Shown here piece after piece: positions 33,043 through 41,475 of a DNA stretch of 64,000 nucleotides (the stretch's first letter is position 1; each line of letters starts with the position of its first letter). Both the position numbers and the translations under genes were made by a program. Origin of the DNA: an uncultured Eubacteriales bacterium (GTDB lineage: Bacteria; Bacillota; Clostridia; Christensenellales; Borkfalkiaceae); assembly GCA_905207235.1 (NCBI GenBank), contig CAJLKN010000002.1, positions 1 to 64,000 of the forward strand, written 5' to 3'. The notes beneath the pieces are model-generated. The model was given only the letters and a program-made list of their open reading frames with translations. It did no database searches and was not told the origin of the DNA.

Positions 33043-33744
33043 TTAAAGAGATGAGAGATATGCAACCTCTTCCTTAGATAATTTACGCCATGCGCCGCGG
33101 TCAAGTCCCCTTAAAGTGAGCTCGCCGATTTTAATTCTTTTGAGCAACATAACTTCCTTGCCGATGGCGGCGAACATCTTTCTGATTTCTCTGTTTTTAC
33201 CTTCGGTGATCGTAATGTGCACCTTTGTAAACTCTTTGTTTGTTTCTACAATGTGCGCCTTACATTTTTTTGTTACATAGCCACCTTCGATTTCTATGCC
33301 GCTCCTTATGGGATTGAGCGCAGCTTCGGTCAGCGTTCCCTCAATTTTAACCAGATAAGTTTTGGGAATTTCATTCGAAGGGTGTGTAAGCCTTTGCGCA
33401 AGCTCCCCGTCCGTTGTAACAATTAAAAGTCCCTCGCTGTCGTAATCGAGACGACCGACGGGAAAAATTCTTCCTGCGGTCGAGGGCAAAAGGTCCATAA
33501 TAGTTTTTCTGCCCCTGTCGTCGGACACGGAACAGATATACCCCTTGGGCTTATTCAGAATATAATATTCGTTTTTCTTTACCGAAACTCTGTTTCCGCT
33601 TACAGTAACTTCGTCTTCTTCGTTTACTTCGGAACCAAGATCTGCTTTTTTGCCGTTAATTTTTACCAGACCTTGTTTTATGAGCTCGTCGCAATCGCGT
33701 CTGGATGCGACCCCGCACGATGCAAGAAATTTGTTGATACGCAT
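33043..33744 (-). CDS. rluB: Pseudouridine synthase RluB/RsuA family
   Basis: The 233-residue enzyme has an N-terminal S4 RNA-binding domain (MRINKFLASCGVASRRDCDELI) and the RsuA-type catalytic domain with Asp100 in GRLDYDSEGLL. It converts a uridine in 23S rRNA, probably in helix 89-90, to pseudouridine. In B. subtilis rluB follows dacB-spmA-spmB; here it directly follows the carboxypeptidase gene, and spmA/spmB are missing between them. Confidence 0.93.
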   Translation of the reverse strand: MRINKFLASCGVASRRDCDELIKQGLVKINGKKADLGSEVNEEDEVTVSGNRVSVKKNEYYILNKPKGYICSVSDDRGRKTIMDLLPSTAGRIFPVGRLDYDSEGLLIVTTDGELAQRLTHPSNEIPKTYLVKIEGTLTEAALNPIRSGIEIEGGYVTKKCKAHIVETNKEFTKVHITITEGKNREIRKMFAAIGKEVMLLKRIKIGELTLRGLDRGAWRKLSKEEVAYLSSL

Positions 33745-33764
33745 AATTTTTACCGATTATATAG

Positions 33765-34823
33765 TTAATTATTAATTATACTATATAATTTCTGTGTAAA
33801 AATCAAGTCATTTCCGCAATAAATCTCTAATTTTCCCAATGCGCCGTCATTGCTTTTTTCGTCTTCTTCGTTCAAAGGATTTACCTTATAATCCAAAATT
33901 TTGTCGTTTTCTACCAAAAAAGTACACGTATTTTGAATTTTGCAAGGTACTATGCCACACATAAACACTGTATTTTTATCAATTTCTTTAAGAGAATATC
34001 TTTTAAAGGCGTCTTCAATTAGTATTTTGCTGCGCTCATACATGTCGGGACAATTCAAAACGACGCTGACTACGTCCATTCCTTCCCTTTCCACCGAAGA
34101 AACAAGGCAGCGACCTGCTTTTAGGGTATATCCCGTCTTTACGCCGTTTGCGCCCTCCACCATTTTGAGCATTTTATTTTTGTTGACGTAGCTTCTGTAT
34201 TCACCGGTGTAGTTTTGCGTTGAAACGACTTGTTTAAAGGTCTGGTTGCGCATTGCCGTGCATGCAATAAGACATAAATCCTCTGCTGTCGTGTAGTGTT
34301 CGGGGTCGGGAAGTCCGCTCGGGTTTTTGAAATTGGTTGACAGCGCGCCGATTTCTTTCGCTCTTTCATTCATGCATTTTGCAAAATTTTCTGTACTTCC
34401 GCTGTGATGAATGGCTAAAGCCACGGCGCTGTCGTTTCCGGAGCGAAGCATAAGTCCGTACAGCAAATCTTTTACGGATATTTTTTCGCCGCGCTTTAAA
34501 TATATGCTCGAACCCTCTGTACCTACTGCGGCGTCGGGAACGGTTATTACTTCTTCAAGGTCGCAATCTTCGATAACGAGTAGCGCGGTCATAATTTTTG
34601 TCGTGCTTGCCATGGGCAGACGAACTTTTTTGCTTTTAGAGTGAATGATTTTGCCAGTCGAGAGTTCCATTACGCATTCCGCAATTCCGTCGGCAAACGC
34701 ATTTATATAATTTGTATTGAAGCAAAACGCGCAAAAAGCTGTAATTATACTGATTACTAGTACAGATTTACTGATTATTCGTAATATTTTGTACGAGTTC
34801 GCCCGTTTTGTCGATGATCGCAT
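33765..34823 (-). CDS. Serine D-Ala-D-Ala carboxypeptidase (DacB/DacF-like, S11)
   Basis: The 352-residue penicillin-binding protein has a hydrophobic N-terminal signal (about residues 17-45) and the S11 motifs SxxK (Ser73-Thr-Thr-Lys76), SGN (128-130) and KTG (229-231). It trims stem peptides of peptidoglycan. The start at ATG 34823 has a strong GGAGGAGG site and overlaps the 3' end of the ytfJ-like gene by 56 bases. Together with ytfI/ytfJ this suggests a role in spore cortex formation, which I infer from context. Confidence 0.92.
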   Translation of the reverse strand: MRSSTKRANSYKILRIISKSVLVISIITAFCAFCFNTNYINAFADGIAECVMELSTGKIIHSKSKKVRLPMASTTKIMTALLVIEDCDLEEVITVPDAAVGTEGSSIYLKRGEKISVKDLLYGLMLRSGNDSAVALAIHHSGSTENFAKCMNERAKEIGALSTNFKNPSGLPDPEHYTTAEDLCLIACTAMRNQTFKQVVSTQNYTGEYRSYVNKNKMLKMVEGANGVKTGYTLKAGRCLVSSVEREGMDVVSVVLNCPDMYERSKILIEDAFKRYSLKEIDKNTVFMCGIVPCKIQNTCTFLVENDKILDYKVNPLNEEDEKSNDGALGKLEIYCGNDLIFTQKLYSIINN

Positions 34824-35142
34824 TTAACGGTTCCTCCTCCATTTTGAGCAGTCGGCAACCCTTGCCGTCGTCAACGAGAAAACCTTTCGGCTTAATTGTT
34901 ACGACAGTTCCGTTTCCGCCCGCAAGTTTAAATCCTTCGTTGATTTTATAAGTCTTAACATCTCCGTATTCGCCGCTGCCGCCAATATTAACGATGGTTA
35001 TCGAAGTCAGCGGAATGACCTGCGTGCCGCTGACTGTTATTATAGATTGTCCCACAACATTGTTGGCGTCGGCTACTTTGTCTATTGGCAGCGAAGGTTT
35101 TTCGTATTCTGAGCTTTTTTGTTTGTTTTTAATTCTGTTCAT
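34768..35142 (-). CDS. GerW/YtfJ-family sporulation protein
   Basis: The 124-residue protein has the family core VVGQSIITVSGTQVIPLTSITI, a Gly-rich middle (IGGSGEYGD, KLAGGNGTVVTIKPKGFLV) and a helical end (LNAIIDKTGELVQNI). B. subtilis YtfJ/GerW is a spore protein needed for one germination pathway, and its gene lies next to ytfI, as here. The gene overlaps both neighbours (14 bases upstream, 56 downstream), so the three are translated as a unit. Confidence 0.85.
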   Translation of the reverse strand: MNRIKNKQKSSEYEKPSLPIDKVADANNVVGQSIITVSGTQVIPLTSITIVNIGGSGEYGDVKTYKINEGFKLAGGNGTVVTIKPKGFLVDDGKGCRLLKMEEEPLNAIIDKTGELVQNITNNQ

Positions 35143-35692
35143 TTATTTTCTCCGACAATATTATAATAAGTATTTTTATGGAAGATAAAAGGTTGGCTGC
35201 GCCGCAGATTTTAGCGTAATAAACTATATTGCCGTGCTCCTTATTGAGTATCGTATAATTTTTCAGCTTGCCTTTACACCCACCGTTTCGCAAATATGTG
35301 TAAACTGCTGCGGAAAGTGCATTCTGCGCGGCTGAAACATAGCACACCGAATTGTTGCAAATACCGTAATCGCCCAACTGTATTATTTTGGTCAGGCAGG
35401 TGTTTTCGAATAATATTTGGGCCATCTGACTTAAAGTCTGTCCGTCGAAATCCTTTTCCTTGCCATCTACAAGCATTTTATTGGGCACATTCTTTATTGT
35501 ATTTATGTTTTTTACGCGCAAAAAGCCGAAAAGTCTTACGCTGATACCCGCAAATTTCTCATCCGAATTTACATAGACATAATTTGTGATATGAACGGGA
35601 AAAAGTATCAACGCAAGCACGGCGGCAACAATAATCGCGACTACATTGTCCACGATATTATTATCAGTATTGAGTGGCAAAAATATGCGCAT
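35129..35692 (-). CDS. DUF2953-like protein (YtfI position)
   Basis: The 187-residue protein has an N-terminal hydrophobic segment (about 14-32, VVAIIVAAVLALILF), a soluble beta-rich middle and a terminal hydrophobic stretch (SIKILIIIL). Length, topology and linkage to the GerW/YtfJ gene match YtfI of B. subtilis (DUF2953), a presumed sporulation membrane protein. I see no enzyme motif. Confidence 0.72.
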   Translation of the reverse strand: MRIFLPLNTDNNIVDNVVAIIVAAVLALILFPVHITNYVYVNSDEKFAGISVRLFGFLRVKNINTIKNVPNKMLVDGKEKDFDGQTLSQMAQILFENTCLTKIIQLGDYGICNNSVCYVSAAQNALSAAVYTYLRNGGCKGKLKNYTILNKEHGNIVYYAKICGAANLLSSIKILIIILSEKINEQN

Positions 35693-35784
35693 TTTTAAGT
35701 GCCGAAAATATCTCTTATCGATTAAATTCAGCTAAAAAAATAAATGTCTTAATTTAAAGTAAGCGTGTGTTTCGGTTGAAAAAA

Positions 35785-35813
35785 GCCCGCCGCAGATAAT
35801 ATCTGCGGCGGGC
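35785..35813 (-). terminator. Terminator of the lysA-M50-scpAB operon
   Basis: GCCCGCCGCAGAT (35785-35797) pairs perfectly with ATCTGCGGCGGGC (35801-35813). T-runs flank it on both strands; on the minus strand it follows scpB. Confidence 0.92.
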
Positions 35814-35836
35814 AAAAAAATTTTAATTAAATTGTT

Positions 35837-36553
35837 TTACTTTATTTCTATAAGGTCGTCGTCATCGGCCAGATGCTCGGGGAGCTCATAACCGTCTTCG
35901 GTAACTTTGGGTTCAGCCGCCTTTTCGGGTTTATTTTCGCGCGACTTCTGCACTTCGGGATCGTTTTCTTCGGAGTATTCGTCCTTATGATACAGGTAGT
36001 TGCTGTCCTCCTCGTCGAGAATTGAGCTGTTGATTTCCGCAATCTGAGCCATCAGCTCGTCATAATCGGGAAGTTCGTCAATGGAATTGAGCTTGAAACG
36101 CTTTAAAAAGTTATCCGTCGTCGCATAAAGTATGGGTTTGCCGACGGCGTCCTTTCTGCCGCAGGGAACTATCATATCGAGTTCCAGGAGGGTATGTATC
36201 GCGTAGTCGCAGCTGACCTGCCTTATTTCTTCAAGCTCGCCCTTCGTAACAGGTTGCTTGTAAGCAATCAGAGCCGCACATTCGAGTATCGTGCGGGTAA
36301 ATTCCTTTTCTTTGATGGGCTGCAAAACGGCGGAAATTTGTTGCTTATAAGCGGGATTGGTGGCAAATTGAATTTTTCCATTGAATGTAAGTAACTGTAT
36401 TCCGCTGTCTTCGCCGTATTTTGCTTTGAGTTCGTCTATCGAAGCGTTTACTTCCTTTAAAGAACAGCCGAGTTTTTCTACTATGAATTTGACCTGAACG
36501 GCGTCCCCGGAAGCGAAAGCTATCGCTTCAATTATATTCGTCAATTTGTTCAA
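35837..36553 (-). CDS. scpB: Segregation and condensation protein ScpB
   Basis: The 238-residue protein has the two winged-helix domains of ScpB in its first 180 residues (IIEAIAFASGDAVQVKFIVEKL, then TRTILECAALIAYKQPVTKGELEEIR). A highly acidic tail follows. It dimerises and bridges ScpA in the SMC condensin complex. The 5' end overlaps scpA by 26 bases. The long acidic tail of about 55 residues is more than many homologues have. Confidence 0.94.
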   Translation of the reverse strand: MNKLTNIIEAIAFASGDAVQVKFIVEKLGCSLKEVNASIDELKAKYGEDSGIQLLTFNGKIQFATNPAYKQQISAVLQPIKEKEFTRTILECAALIAYKQPVTKGELEEIRQVSCDYAIHTLLELDMIVPCGRKDAVGKPILYATTDNFLKRFKLNSIDELPDYDELMAQIAEINSSILDEEDSNYLYHKDEYSEENDPEVQKSRENKPEKAAEPKVTEDGYELPEHLADDDDLIEIK

Positions 36554-37343
36554 TGTCCACTTCCTTTAAATCCGCATCGGGATTGCGTTTTATTGTAATA
36601 GGTCCGAAAGACTGTTGCTGTTCGACCATTATATACTGGTATTTAAGCATTTCAAGCAGCGCCTGAAAAGTTGTGATAACTTCGTTGCGCGAAAATGATG
36701 AAAACAACGCTTCGAACTCAATCTGGTCTTTTTCAAGCAAAACCTGACCGATATAGTGTATTTTTTCTTCAACGGTAAACTCGTCTTTGGGAATTTCTTT
36801 TACGTTTTCCTTTTCATATTTCATGCTCTCGTTGCGCAGCAGCAATTTTGCAAACGCGTCGAGCATGGCGGTTACGCTGAAATCTGTATAGACAATTTTT
36901 ACTTCGCTGAAATCTTTTGAGGGCGGTTTAAAATAAAATCCTACCGTTTCAAGGTCCTTGAGCTTTGGTGTCCTTTCTTTGATAAGTTCAAATTCTCGCT
37001 GACGAAGCTGCTCGATGAGCGCCTGCTTCTCTTCATCCGCTCCGCCAATCTCCTCGCCCGCGATTTCAACGGCGGGAACCATAGATTTCGATTTGATATA
37101 GACTATGAGCGCGGCCATGGCGAGATACTCGCTCTCCTTGTCAACGTCGCGCGTCGGTTGCGTTTTCATGAACTCTATGTAGTCGAGGAACTGTTCGGTA
37201 ACTTTCGAAACGAAAACGTCCTCGATTTTAATCTGTGCGATATTTATGAGGTGCAGAAGCAAATCGAGCGGTCCCTCGAAGTCGTCAAGCACGGTGTTGT
37301 AATCGACAACAGATTCAAAGTTTGAATAATCTTTTTCCGCCAT
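36528..37343 (-). CDS. scpA: Segregation and condensation protein ScpA
   Basis: The 271-residue kleisin subunit of SMC condensin has the N-terminal DFEGPLDLLLHLINIAQIKIEDV and the C-terminal winged helix (FEALFSSFSRNEVITTFQALLEMLKY). The start MAEKDYSN at 37343 is chosen because it follows the stop of the protease gene by one base; the frame is open upstream but lies inside that gene. Confidence 0.94.
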   Translation of the reverse strand: MAEKDYSNFESVVDYNTVLDDFEGPLDLLLHLINIAQIKIEDVFVSKVTEQFLDYIEFMKTQPTRDVDKESEYLAMAALIVYIKSKSMVPAVEIAGEEIGGADEEKQALIEQLRQREFELIKERTPKLKDLETVGFYFKPPSKDFSEVKIVYTDFSVTAMLDAFAKLLLRNESMKYEKENVKEIPKDEFTVEEKIHYIGQVLLEKDQIEFEALFSSFSRNEVITTFQALLEMLKYQYIMVEQQQSFGPITIKRNPDADLKEVDIEQIDEYN

Positions 37344-37344
37344 A

Positions 37345-38052
37345 TCAAATCCAGCTCCAAGCCATAATAATCGGGTAACCGATAATCTGTCTGGCAAACG
37401 TCAGAACGTAGCCGAGAATATCGAAGTACCCTATCCAGGATACGTATCTTTCAAGTATTCCGCAGATAAAACTTTCTGCAATCAGAACTATAAGTACCAT
37501 TTGTCCGTATTCGCGCAGAAACCTGTGTACGGGATTTACCTGACGGGTGAGGGCTTCCACTACTCTGAAACCGTCGAGTGGGTAAAAAGGCAACAGATTG
37601 AACACAAATACGCACAGACTGAACAAAAACGTATTATATAAAAAAGTCAGAATAAAAGTTGCAAGATAATATGAGGCCGAGCTCGCCGTTGCCATTTCCA
37701 AATAGGCAAATTTATAAAACAGCGCAAAAAACAGATAGATGAAAAAAGCGATTACATAATTTATCGCAACGCCTGCAACTGCGGTAAAAAACATACCTTT
37801 CTTATAATTTCTGAAATTATAAGGGTTGACGGGCACAGGTTTTGCCCAACCGAAACCGACCAAAGCGCAGCACAAGAAGCCTATCGGGTCGAGGTGTCTG
37901 ACAGGATAGAGCGTCAACCTGCCCATTGCCTTCGGCGTTGCATCGCCGCTGAGAGTTGCCGCCATCGCATGAGCCCATTCGTGAGGAACAAGCACAAAAA
38001 TTACCGCGCACAGCGAAGCTAAAAAGGTTACGATATCACTAATATTCATCAA
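37345..38052 (-). CDS. Site-2 protease family (M50) membrane metalloprotease
   Basis: The 235-residue polytopic protein carries the zinc motif HEWAH (His24, Glu25, His28) in its first membrane segment and the third ligand Asp160 in FYPLDGFRV. It belongs to the short YwhC/YdcA-like S2P branch without a PDZ domain. Substrates are unknown. The position between lysA and scpA is common in Clostridia. It overlaps lysA by 4 bases. Confidence 0.9.
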   Translation of the reverse strand: MMNISDIVTFLASLCAVIFVLVPHEWAHAMAATLSGDATPKAMGRLTLYPVRHLDPIGFLCCALVGFGWAKPVPVNPYNFRNYKKGMFFTAVAGVAINYVIAFFIYLFFALFYKFAYLEMATASSASYYLATFILTFLYNTFLFSLCVFVFNLLPFYPLDGFRVVEALTRQVNPVHRFLREYGQMVLIVLIAESFICGILERYVSWIGYFDILGYVLTFARQIIGYPIIMAWSWI

Positions 38053-39374
38053 GTTAAATCATCGGGGACGACGTCGTTTCGCACGAGGTCCTCGAAGGTC
38101 TGTTTTTTAATTATTGTACGCGCCTTGCCGTCGGAGACAAGTACAGACTGGGGAATGAAATTCCTATTATAGTTGCTCGCCATGGAGTAATTGTAAGCGC
38201 CTGTCGAAAGCACTGCGATTACATCTCCGCTCTTGACTTTCGGCATAGGCACATCTACGGCGATAATATCGCCGCTTTCGCAGCATTTTCCCGCAATGGT
38301 AACCTTCTGCGTGCAAGGAGCATTCATGTCGCCTGCGGCAACAACCGTATATTTCGACTGGTAAAGAGCATACCTGGGGTTGTCGAACATACCGCCGTCG
38401 ATTGCAACATAAGTTTTGAGCGCGGGAATTTCCTTAATGGCACCCACCGTATATAAAGTTATGCCCGCTTCGCCTATTATCGAACGTCCGGGCTCTATTG
38501 CAATAAACGGACGGGGAAGCGAATACTCCTCCGATTTATTTTTAATCGTGTCGCAAAGCGCTTTGAGGTATACGGCATAGTCTTCCTGCGTGAGCTTGGG
38601 ATCTTCGTCGGTATAATAAATGCCGAAGCCGCCGCCGATATTGAGTATTTCTGCGGTAAACGAGAGCTTGTTATTAATTTCGGCAATAAAGTTCATCATC
38701 TTTTCTGCCGCAATGACGAACGACTGCTTTTCAAAAATCTGCGAACCGATGTGGCAATGGAAACCCTTCAAGCAGAGATTTTCTTTTGCGAGAACATACT
38801 CTGTAATCTGCTCTGCTGTTCCGTTGGCGATTGAAAAACCGAATTTGCTGTCGGGAGTTGCCGTCTGAACGTATGCGTGAGTGTGCGCCTCAACCCCGGG
38901 ATTAATTCTGATTAAGACATTCTGCTTTACGCCTTTATCTTTGCAGATGGCGTCGAGAATGTCGGCTTCGTAATAAGAATCGACAACTATCGTTCCGACG
39001 CCGCTTTCGACGGCGTAAGAAAGTTCTTCAAAAGTTTTATTGTTGCCGTGCATGAAAATGCGGTCAGCGGGGAAACCCACCGAAAGCGCAGTGTAAAGTT
39101 CGCCGCCCGAAACGACGTCAACACCTATCCCTTCGCTGTCTGCAATGCGGTAAATCGCCTTGCACGAAAAGGCTTTGGAAGCATATAAAACAATGCCGTG
39201 CGCATCGTAGCAATCGGCAATGGTCTTTTTGTAGGTGCGCATCATCTGTCTGATGTACGCCTCGTCAAATACATAAAGAGGTGTTCCGAATTTTTTTGCG
39301 AGCTCTAACGTGTCGCATCCGCCTATTTCAAGATGTCCGCTTTTGTTAACGGTCAGGGTTTTTCTTTCGTTCAT
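38049..39374 (-). CDS. lysA: Diaminopimelate decarboxylase
   Basis: The 441-residue PLP enzyme performs the last step of lysine synthesis. Lys67 in LYASKAFSCKA binds PLP, and ICxGGEL-like DVVSGGELYTAL, GFHCHIGSQIF and ALYQSKY segments are typical. MNERKTLTV at 39374 is the start, with AGAGGTC 9 bases upstream; that site is part of a 41-base palindrome. Its product feeds lysine synthesis, while its substrate, meso-DAP, is needed for peptidoglycan and spore cortex. Confidence 0.95.
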   Translation of the reverse strand: MNERKTLTVNKSGHLEIGGCDTLELAKKFGTPLYVFDEAYIRQMMRTYKKTIADCYDAHGIVLYASKAFSCKAIYRIADSEGIGVDVVSGGELYTALSVGFPADRIFMHGNNKTFEELSYAVESGVGTIVVDSYYEADILDAICKDKGVKQNVLIRINPGVEAHTHAYVQTATPDSKFGFSIANGTAEQITEYVLAKENLCLKGFHCHIGSQIFEKQSFVIAAEKMMNFIAEINNKLSFTAEILNIGGGFGIYYTDEDPKLTQEDYAVYLKALCDTIKNKSEEYSLPRPFIAIEPGRSIIGEAGITLYTVGAIKEIPALKTYVAIDGGMFDNPRYALYQSKYTVVAAGDMNAPCTQKVTIAGKCCESGDIIAVDVPMPKVKSGDVIAVLSTGAYNYSMASNYNRNFIPQSVLVSDGKARTIIKKQTFEDLVRNDVVPDDLT

Positions 39375-39380
39375 TAAAAT

Positions 39381-39435
39381 GACCTCTGGCAAAATAATAT
39401 AATATTATTTTACCAAAGGTCGCCTGTTTAGTCAA
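39381..39435 (-). promoter_or_regulatory. lysA promoter covered by a 41-bp palindrome
   Basis: On the minus strand TTGACT (39435-39430) and TAAAAT (39412-39407) are 17 bases apart. An inverted repeat of 18 bp, with two G.U-type positions in the RNA and a five-base centre, spans 39381-39421. One arm covers the -10 box and the other the ribosome-binding site. Because transcription should start near 39400, only one arm would be transcribed, which favours a DNA operator over an RNA hairpin. Confidence 0.7.
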
Positions 39436-39468
39436 ATATTTTTATACAACATATAGTTGTACGTTGAA

Positions 39469-40650
39469 TTACCAACACCAGTTATCAGCAATTTTTCCGA
39501 GATTGTCCATATAATTAGCCTTGGGCGCGTCTTCTGCTGATATCAGATTTACGGTATCGTAGATTACGCCGTTTTTATAAACCTCAATCTGTCCCACGCC
39601 GTCGCCCTTGCTTACGGGCGCTTTGACGGTATTCAAAATTACATTGAAAGTGATTTCAGGCGTTTGGTTATTTGCCGAAAAGACATAGCAATTTCTTTCC
39701 GGTCTGACGGCTATTGCTTCCTTTTTACCCATTGAAACGCTGACCTTTTCGTTAAGATTTACAGACTGATCGAGCACGATTTTGTTTTTGTAGTTTGCAA
39801 AACCGTAATTAAAGAGGCTTATCGTTGAATTGAACCTGTCATCGCTGGTCGAGCCGCCCAACACTACGGAAACCAAACGCATATTATCTTTTTTAGCGGT
39901 TGCGGCAAGACAGAAACCCGCTTCGTTTGTAAAACCTGTCTTTCCTCCGTCGCAATAAGCATATTTTCTGATGAGCTTATTCGTGTTTGTCATGCTCGTC
40001 GTCCTGTTATCGGGATGAGTAAAATCTTCAAGCCAGATTTTACTGAAATTGAAGTACTCGTCGTGTTTTATAAGGTTTGAAAACATAACAGCTACGTCTG
40101 CCGCGCAGGAATACTGCGTATCTTTGGGGAGCCCCGTGCAGTTTGCAAAAAGCGTATCGTTGCAGCCTAATTGTTCCGCACGCTTATTCATTTCAGCGAC
40201 AAATTGCTCTTCACTGCCCGAAATACACTCCGAAACGGCGACGCAACTGTCGTTCGCGGAGCACACAACTATAGATTTTATAAGCTGGGACAGCGGATAT
40301 TCAAGTCCGCTTTGCAGGAAAACCTGCGAGCCGCCCATTCCCGCCGCGCGATCGGAAACTGTTATAAGGTCGTCGGGCGTGAGCCTGCCGTCCTCTATCG
40401 CTTCGAGGCACAATGTCAACGTCATCACTTTGCAAACGCTGGCGATGGGCATGCGCTCGTGAGAATTCTCCTCATACACTATTTCGCCCGAAAACGCATC
40501 GGCAAGGCAAGCGCTTTTGCATCCTTGCGTGAGAGTTGCATTATTACCCTCATCAGCTACGGCAAATAGACTTCCCGACTGTCCGATGCCTGTAAACGTC
40601 GCAGAAACTGCCAATCCTGCGGCGGCTATAAGAGAAATTAACTTTTTCAT
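39469..40650 (-). CDS. Second serine D-Ala-D-Ala carboxypeptidase (S11)
   Basis: The 393-residue precursor has a signal peptide (MKKLISLIAAAGLAVSATFT) and S11 motifs Ser71-Val-Cys-Lys74, Ser131-Ala-Asn133 and Lys237-Thr-Gly239. A C-terminal beta-sandwich (DacA PBP5_C-like) follows. It has an unusual number of cysteines near the active site (SVCK, VVCSAND, ANCTG). ATG 40650 is chosen for the signal peptide, although no ribosome-binding site is visible; a GTG at 40692 is in frame. It is transcribed on its own. Confidence 0.9.
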   Translation of the reverse strand: MKKLISLIAAAGLAVSATFTGIGQSGSLFAVADEGNNATLTQGCKSACLADAFSGEIVYEENSHERMPIASVCKVMTLTLCLEAIEDGRLTPDDLITVSDRAAGMGGSQVFLQSGLEYPLSQLIKSIVVCSANDSCVAVSECISGSEEQFVAEMNKRAEQLGCNDTLFANCTGLPKDTQYSCAADVAVMFSNLIKHDEYFNFSKIWLEDFTHPDNRTTSMTNTNKLIRKYAYCDGGKTGFTNEAGFCLAATAKKDNMRLVSVVLGGSTSDDRFNSTISLFNYGFANYKNKIVLDQSVNLNEKVSVSMGKKEAIAVRPERNCYVFSANNQTPEITFNVILNTVKAPVSKGDGVGQIEVYKNGVIYDTVNLISAEDAPKANYMDNLGKIADNWCW

Positions 40651-40907
40651 ACAAATATTTTGCGTGTTGTAAGGAAAAATATTCTTACACAATAAATTTA
40701 CGCAAAATTAAGCAAAATCAGGTAAAATTTTCTAATATAATTGCGAAATGTTAAGTCGCGGTGCTGTCAGATATAAATTTCAGACAGTACAGACAATACC
40801 ACTGCACTCTGCAATTATTATTAATATTAATAAAAAGCCCAGTTGAAATCGAATTAATTATCTATTAAATTTCTGTTATTTAAATAAATGTCCTCTCTCA
40901 CATATCC
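40651..40907. other. Intergenic region without recognisable features
   Basis: AT-rich DNA with no gene, no strong hairpin and no confident promoter. It separates the second carboxypeptidase gene from the membrane-protein gene that follows spoIVB. Confidence 0.5.
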
Positions 40908-41450
40908 TTATACGAGCACAATGATAATTCTGAAAAGAAGATTAATAAGAATAAGATTTAAAATGCTCGATAAAACAGCCAGCGCGAACGGAAAAATAAA
41001 AACATATCTTTTATCAACGCAGCAATAAAAATCTGCGACAAAGTAACAGGCGGCAAGAGAAATTAAAAAAGAAGGTATGTAAATTATAAGGCAGACCGTT
41101 ACGCCGCCTATTCCGCACATTGTAAAAAGAACTGCGCAGTAAACCGACGCAAAAACCGAGCGTATGACGACTAAAATCAAAGTGAGATATTTGAATTTGG
41201 TAAAACGCGCGATACAGAAAAATGCATACAGATAAAATATTTCTGCAAAAAAATGCGGAAAGAAAAGCGCTCCGTTATTGAAACAAAAGACGTTATAAAC
41301 ATATTCTGAGGCAAAATTATAGAAGTAAATATTATATTTTGAAATTTTAAATAGTACTATGCCACATATAATGGAGGTAATTACAGCTATAATCAGCCAA
41401 AATAGATAGTTTTTATCACATTTACATTTCTTGAATTCAAAAATCCTCAT
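40908..41450 (-). CDS. Polytopic membrane protein of unknown function in the usual place of spo0A
   Basis: The 180-residue protein has five or six hydrophobic segments (near 16-36, 65-85, 87-112, 115-135 and 148-178) and a basic, Cys-containing N-terminus. No conserved motif is recognised. The size and number of segments recall SpoIIM, but I see no sequence support. It begins right after spoIVB, where most spore-formers have spo0A. Its ATG lies inside the 3' arm of the spoIVB terminator hairpin. Confidence 0.65.
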   Translation of the reverse strand: MRIFEFKKCKCDKNYLFWLIIAVITSIICGIVLFKISKYNIYFYNFASEYVYNVFCFNNGALFFPHFFAEIFYLYAFFCIARFTKFKYLTLILVVIRSVFASVYCAVLFTMCGIGGVTVCLIIYIPSFLISLAACYFVADFYCCVDKRYVFIFPFALAVLSSILNLILINLLFRIIIVLV

Positions 41451-41470
41451 ATATACATATATGAGGATTT
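41441..41470 (-). terminator. Hairpin after spoIVB that includes the next start codon
   Basis: AAATCCTCATATA (41441-41453) pairs perfectly with TATATGAGGATTT (41458-41470). On the minus strand the 3' arm contains the ATG of the membrane-protein gene and is followed by a short T-run. Confidence 0.75.
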
Positions 41471-41475
41471 TTCAC

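Noticed and set aside
39381..39421. Lysine riboswitch in front of lysA
   Set aside because: Only about 95 bases separate lysA from its neighbour and no L-box core is seen; the predicted start of transcription lies inside the palindrome.
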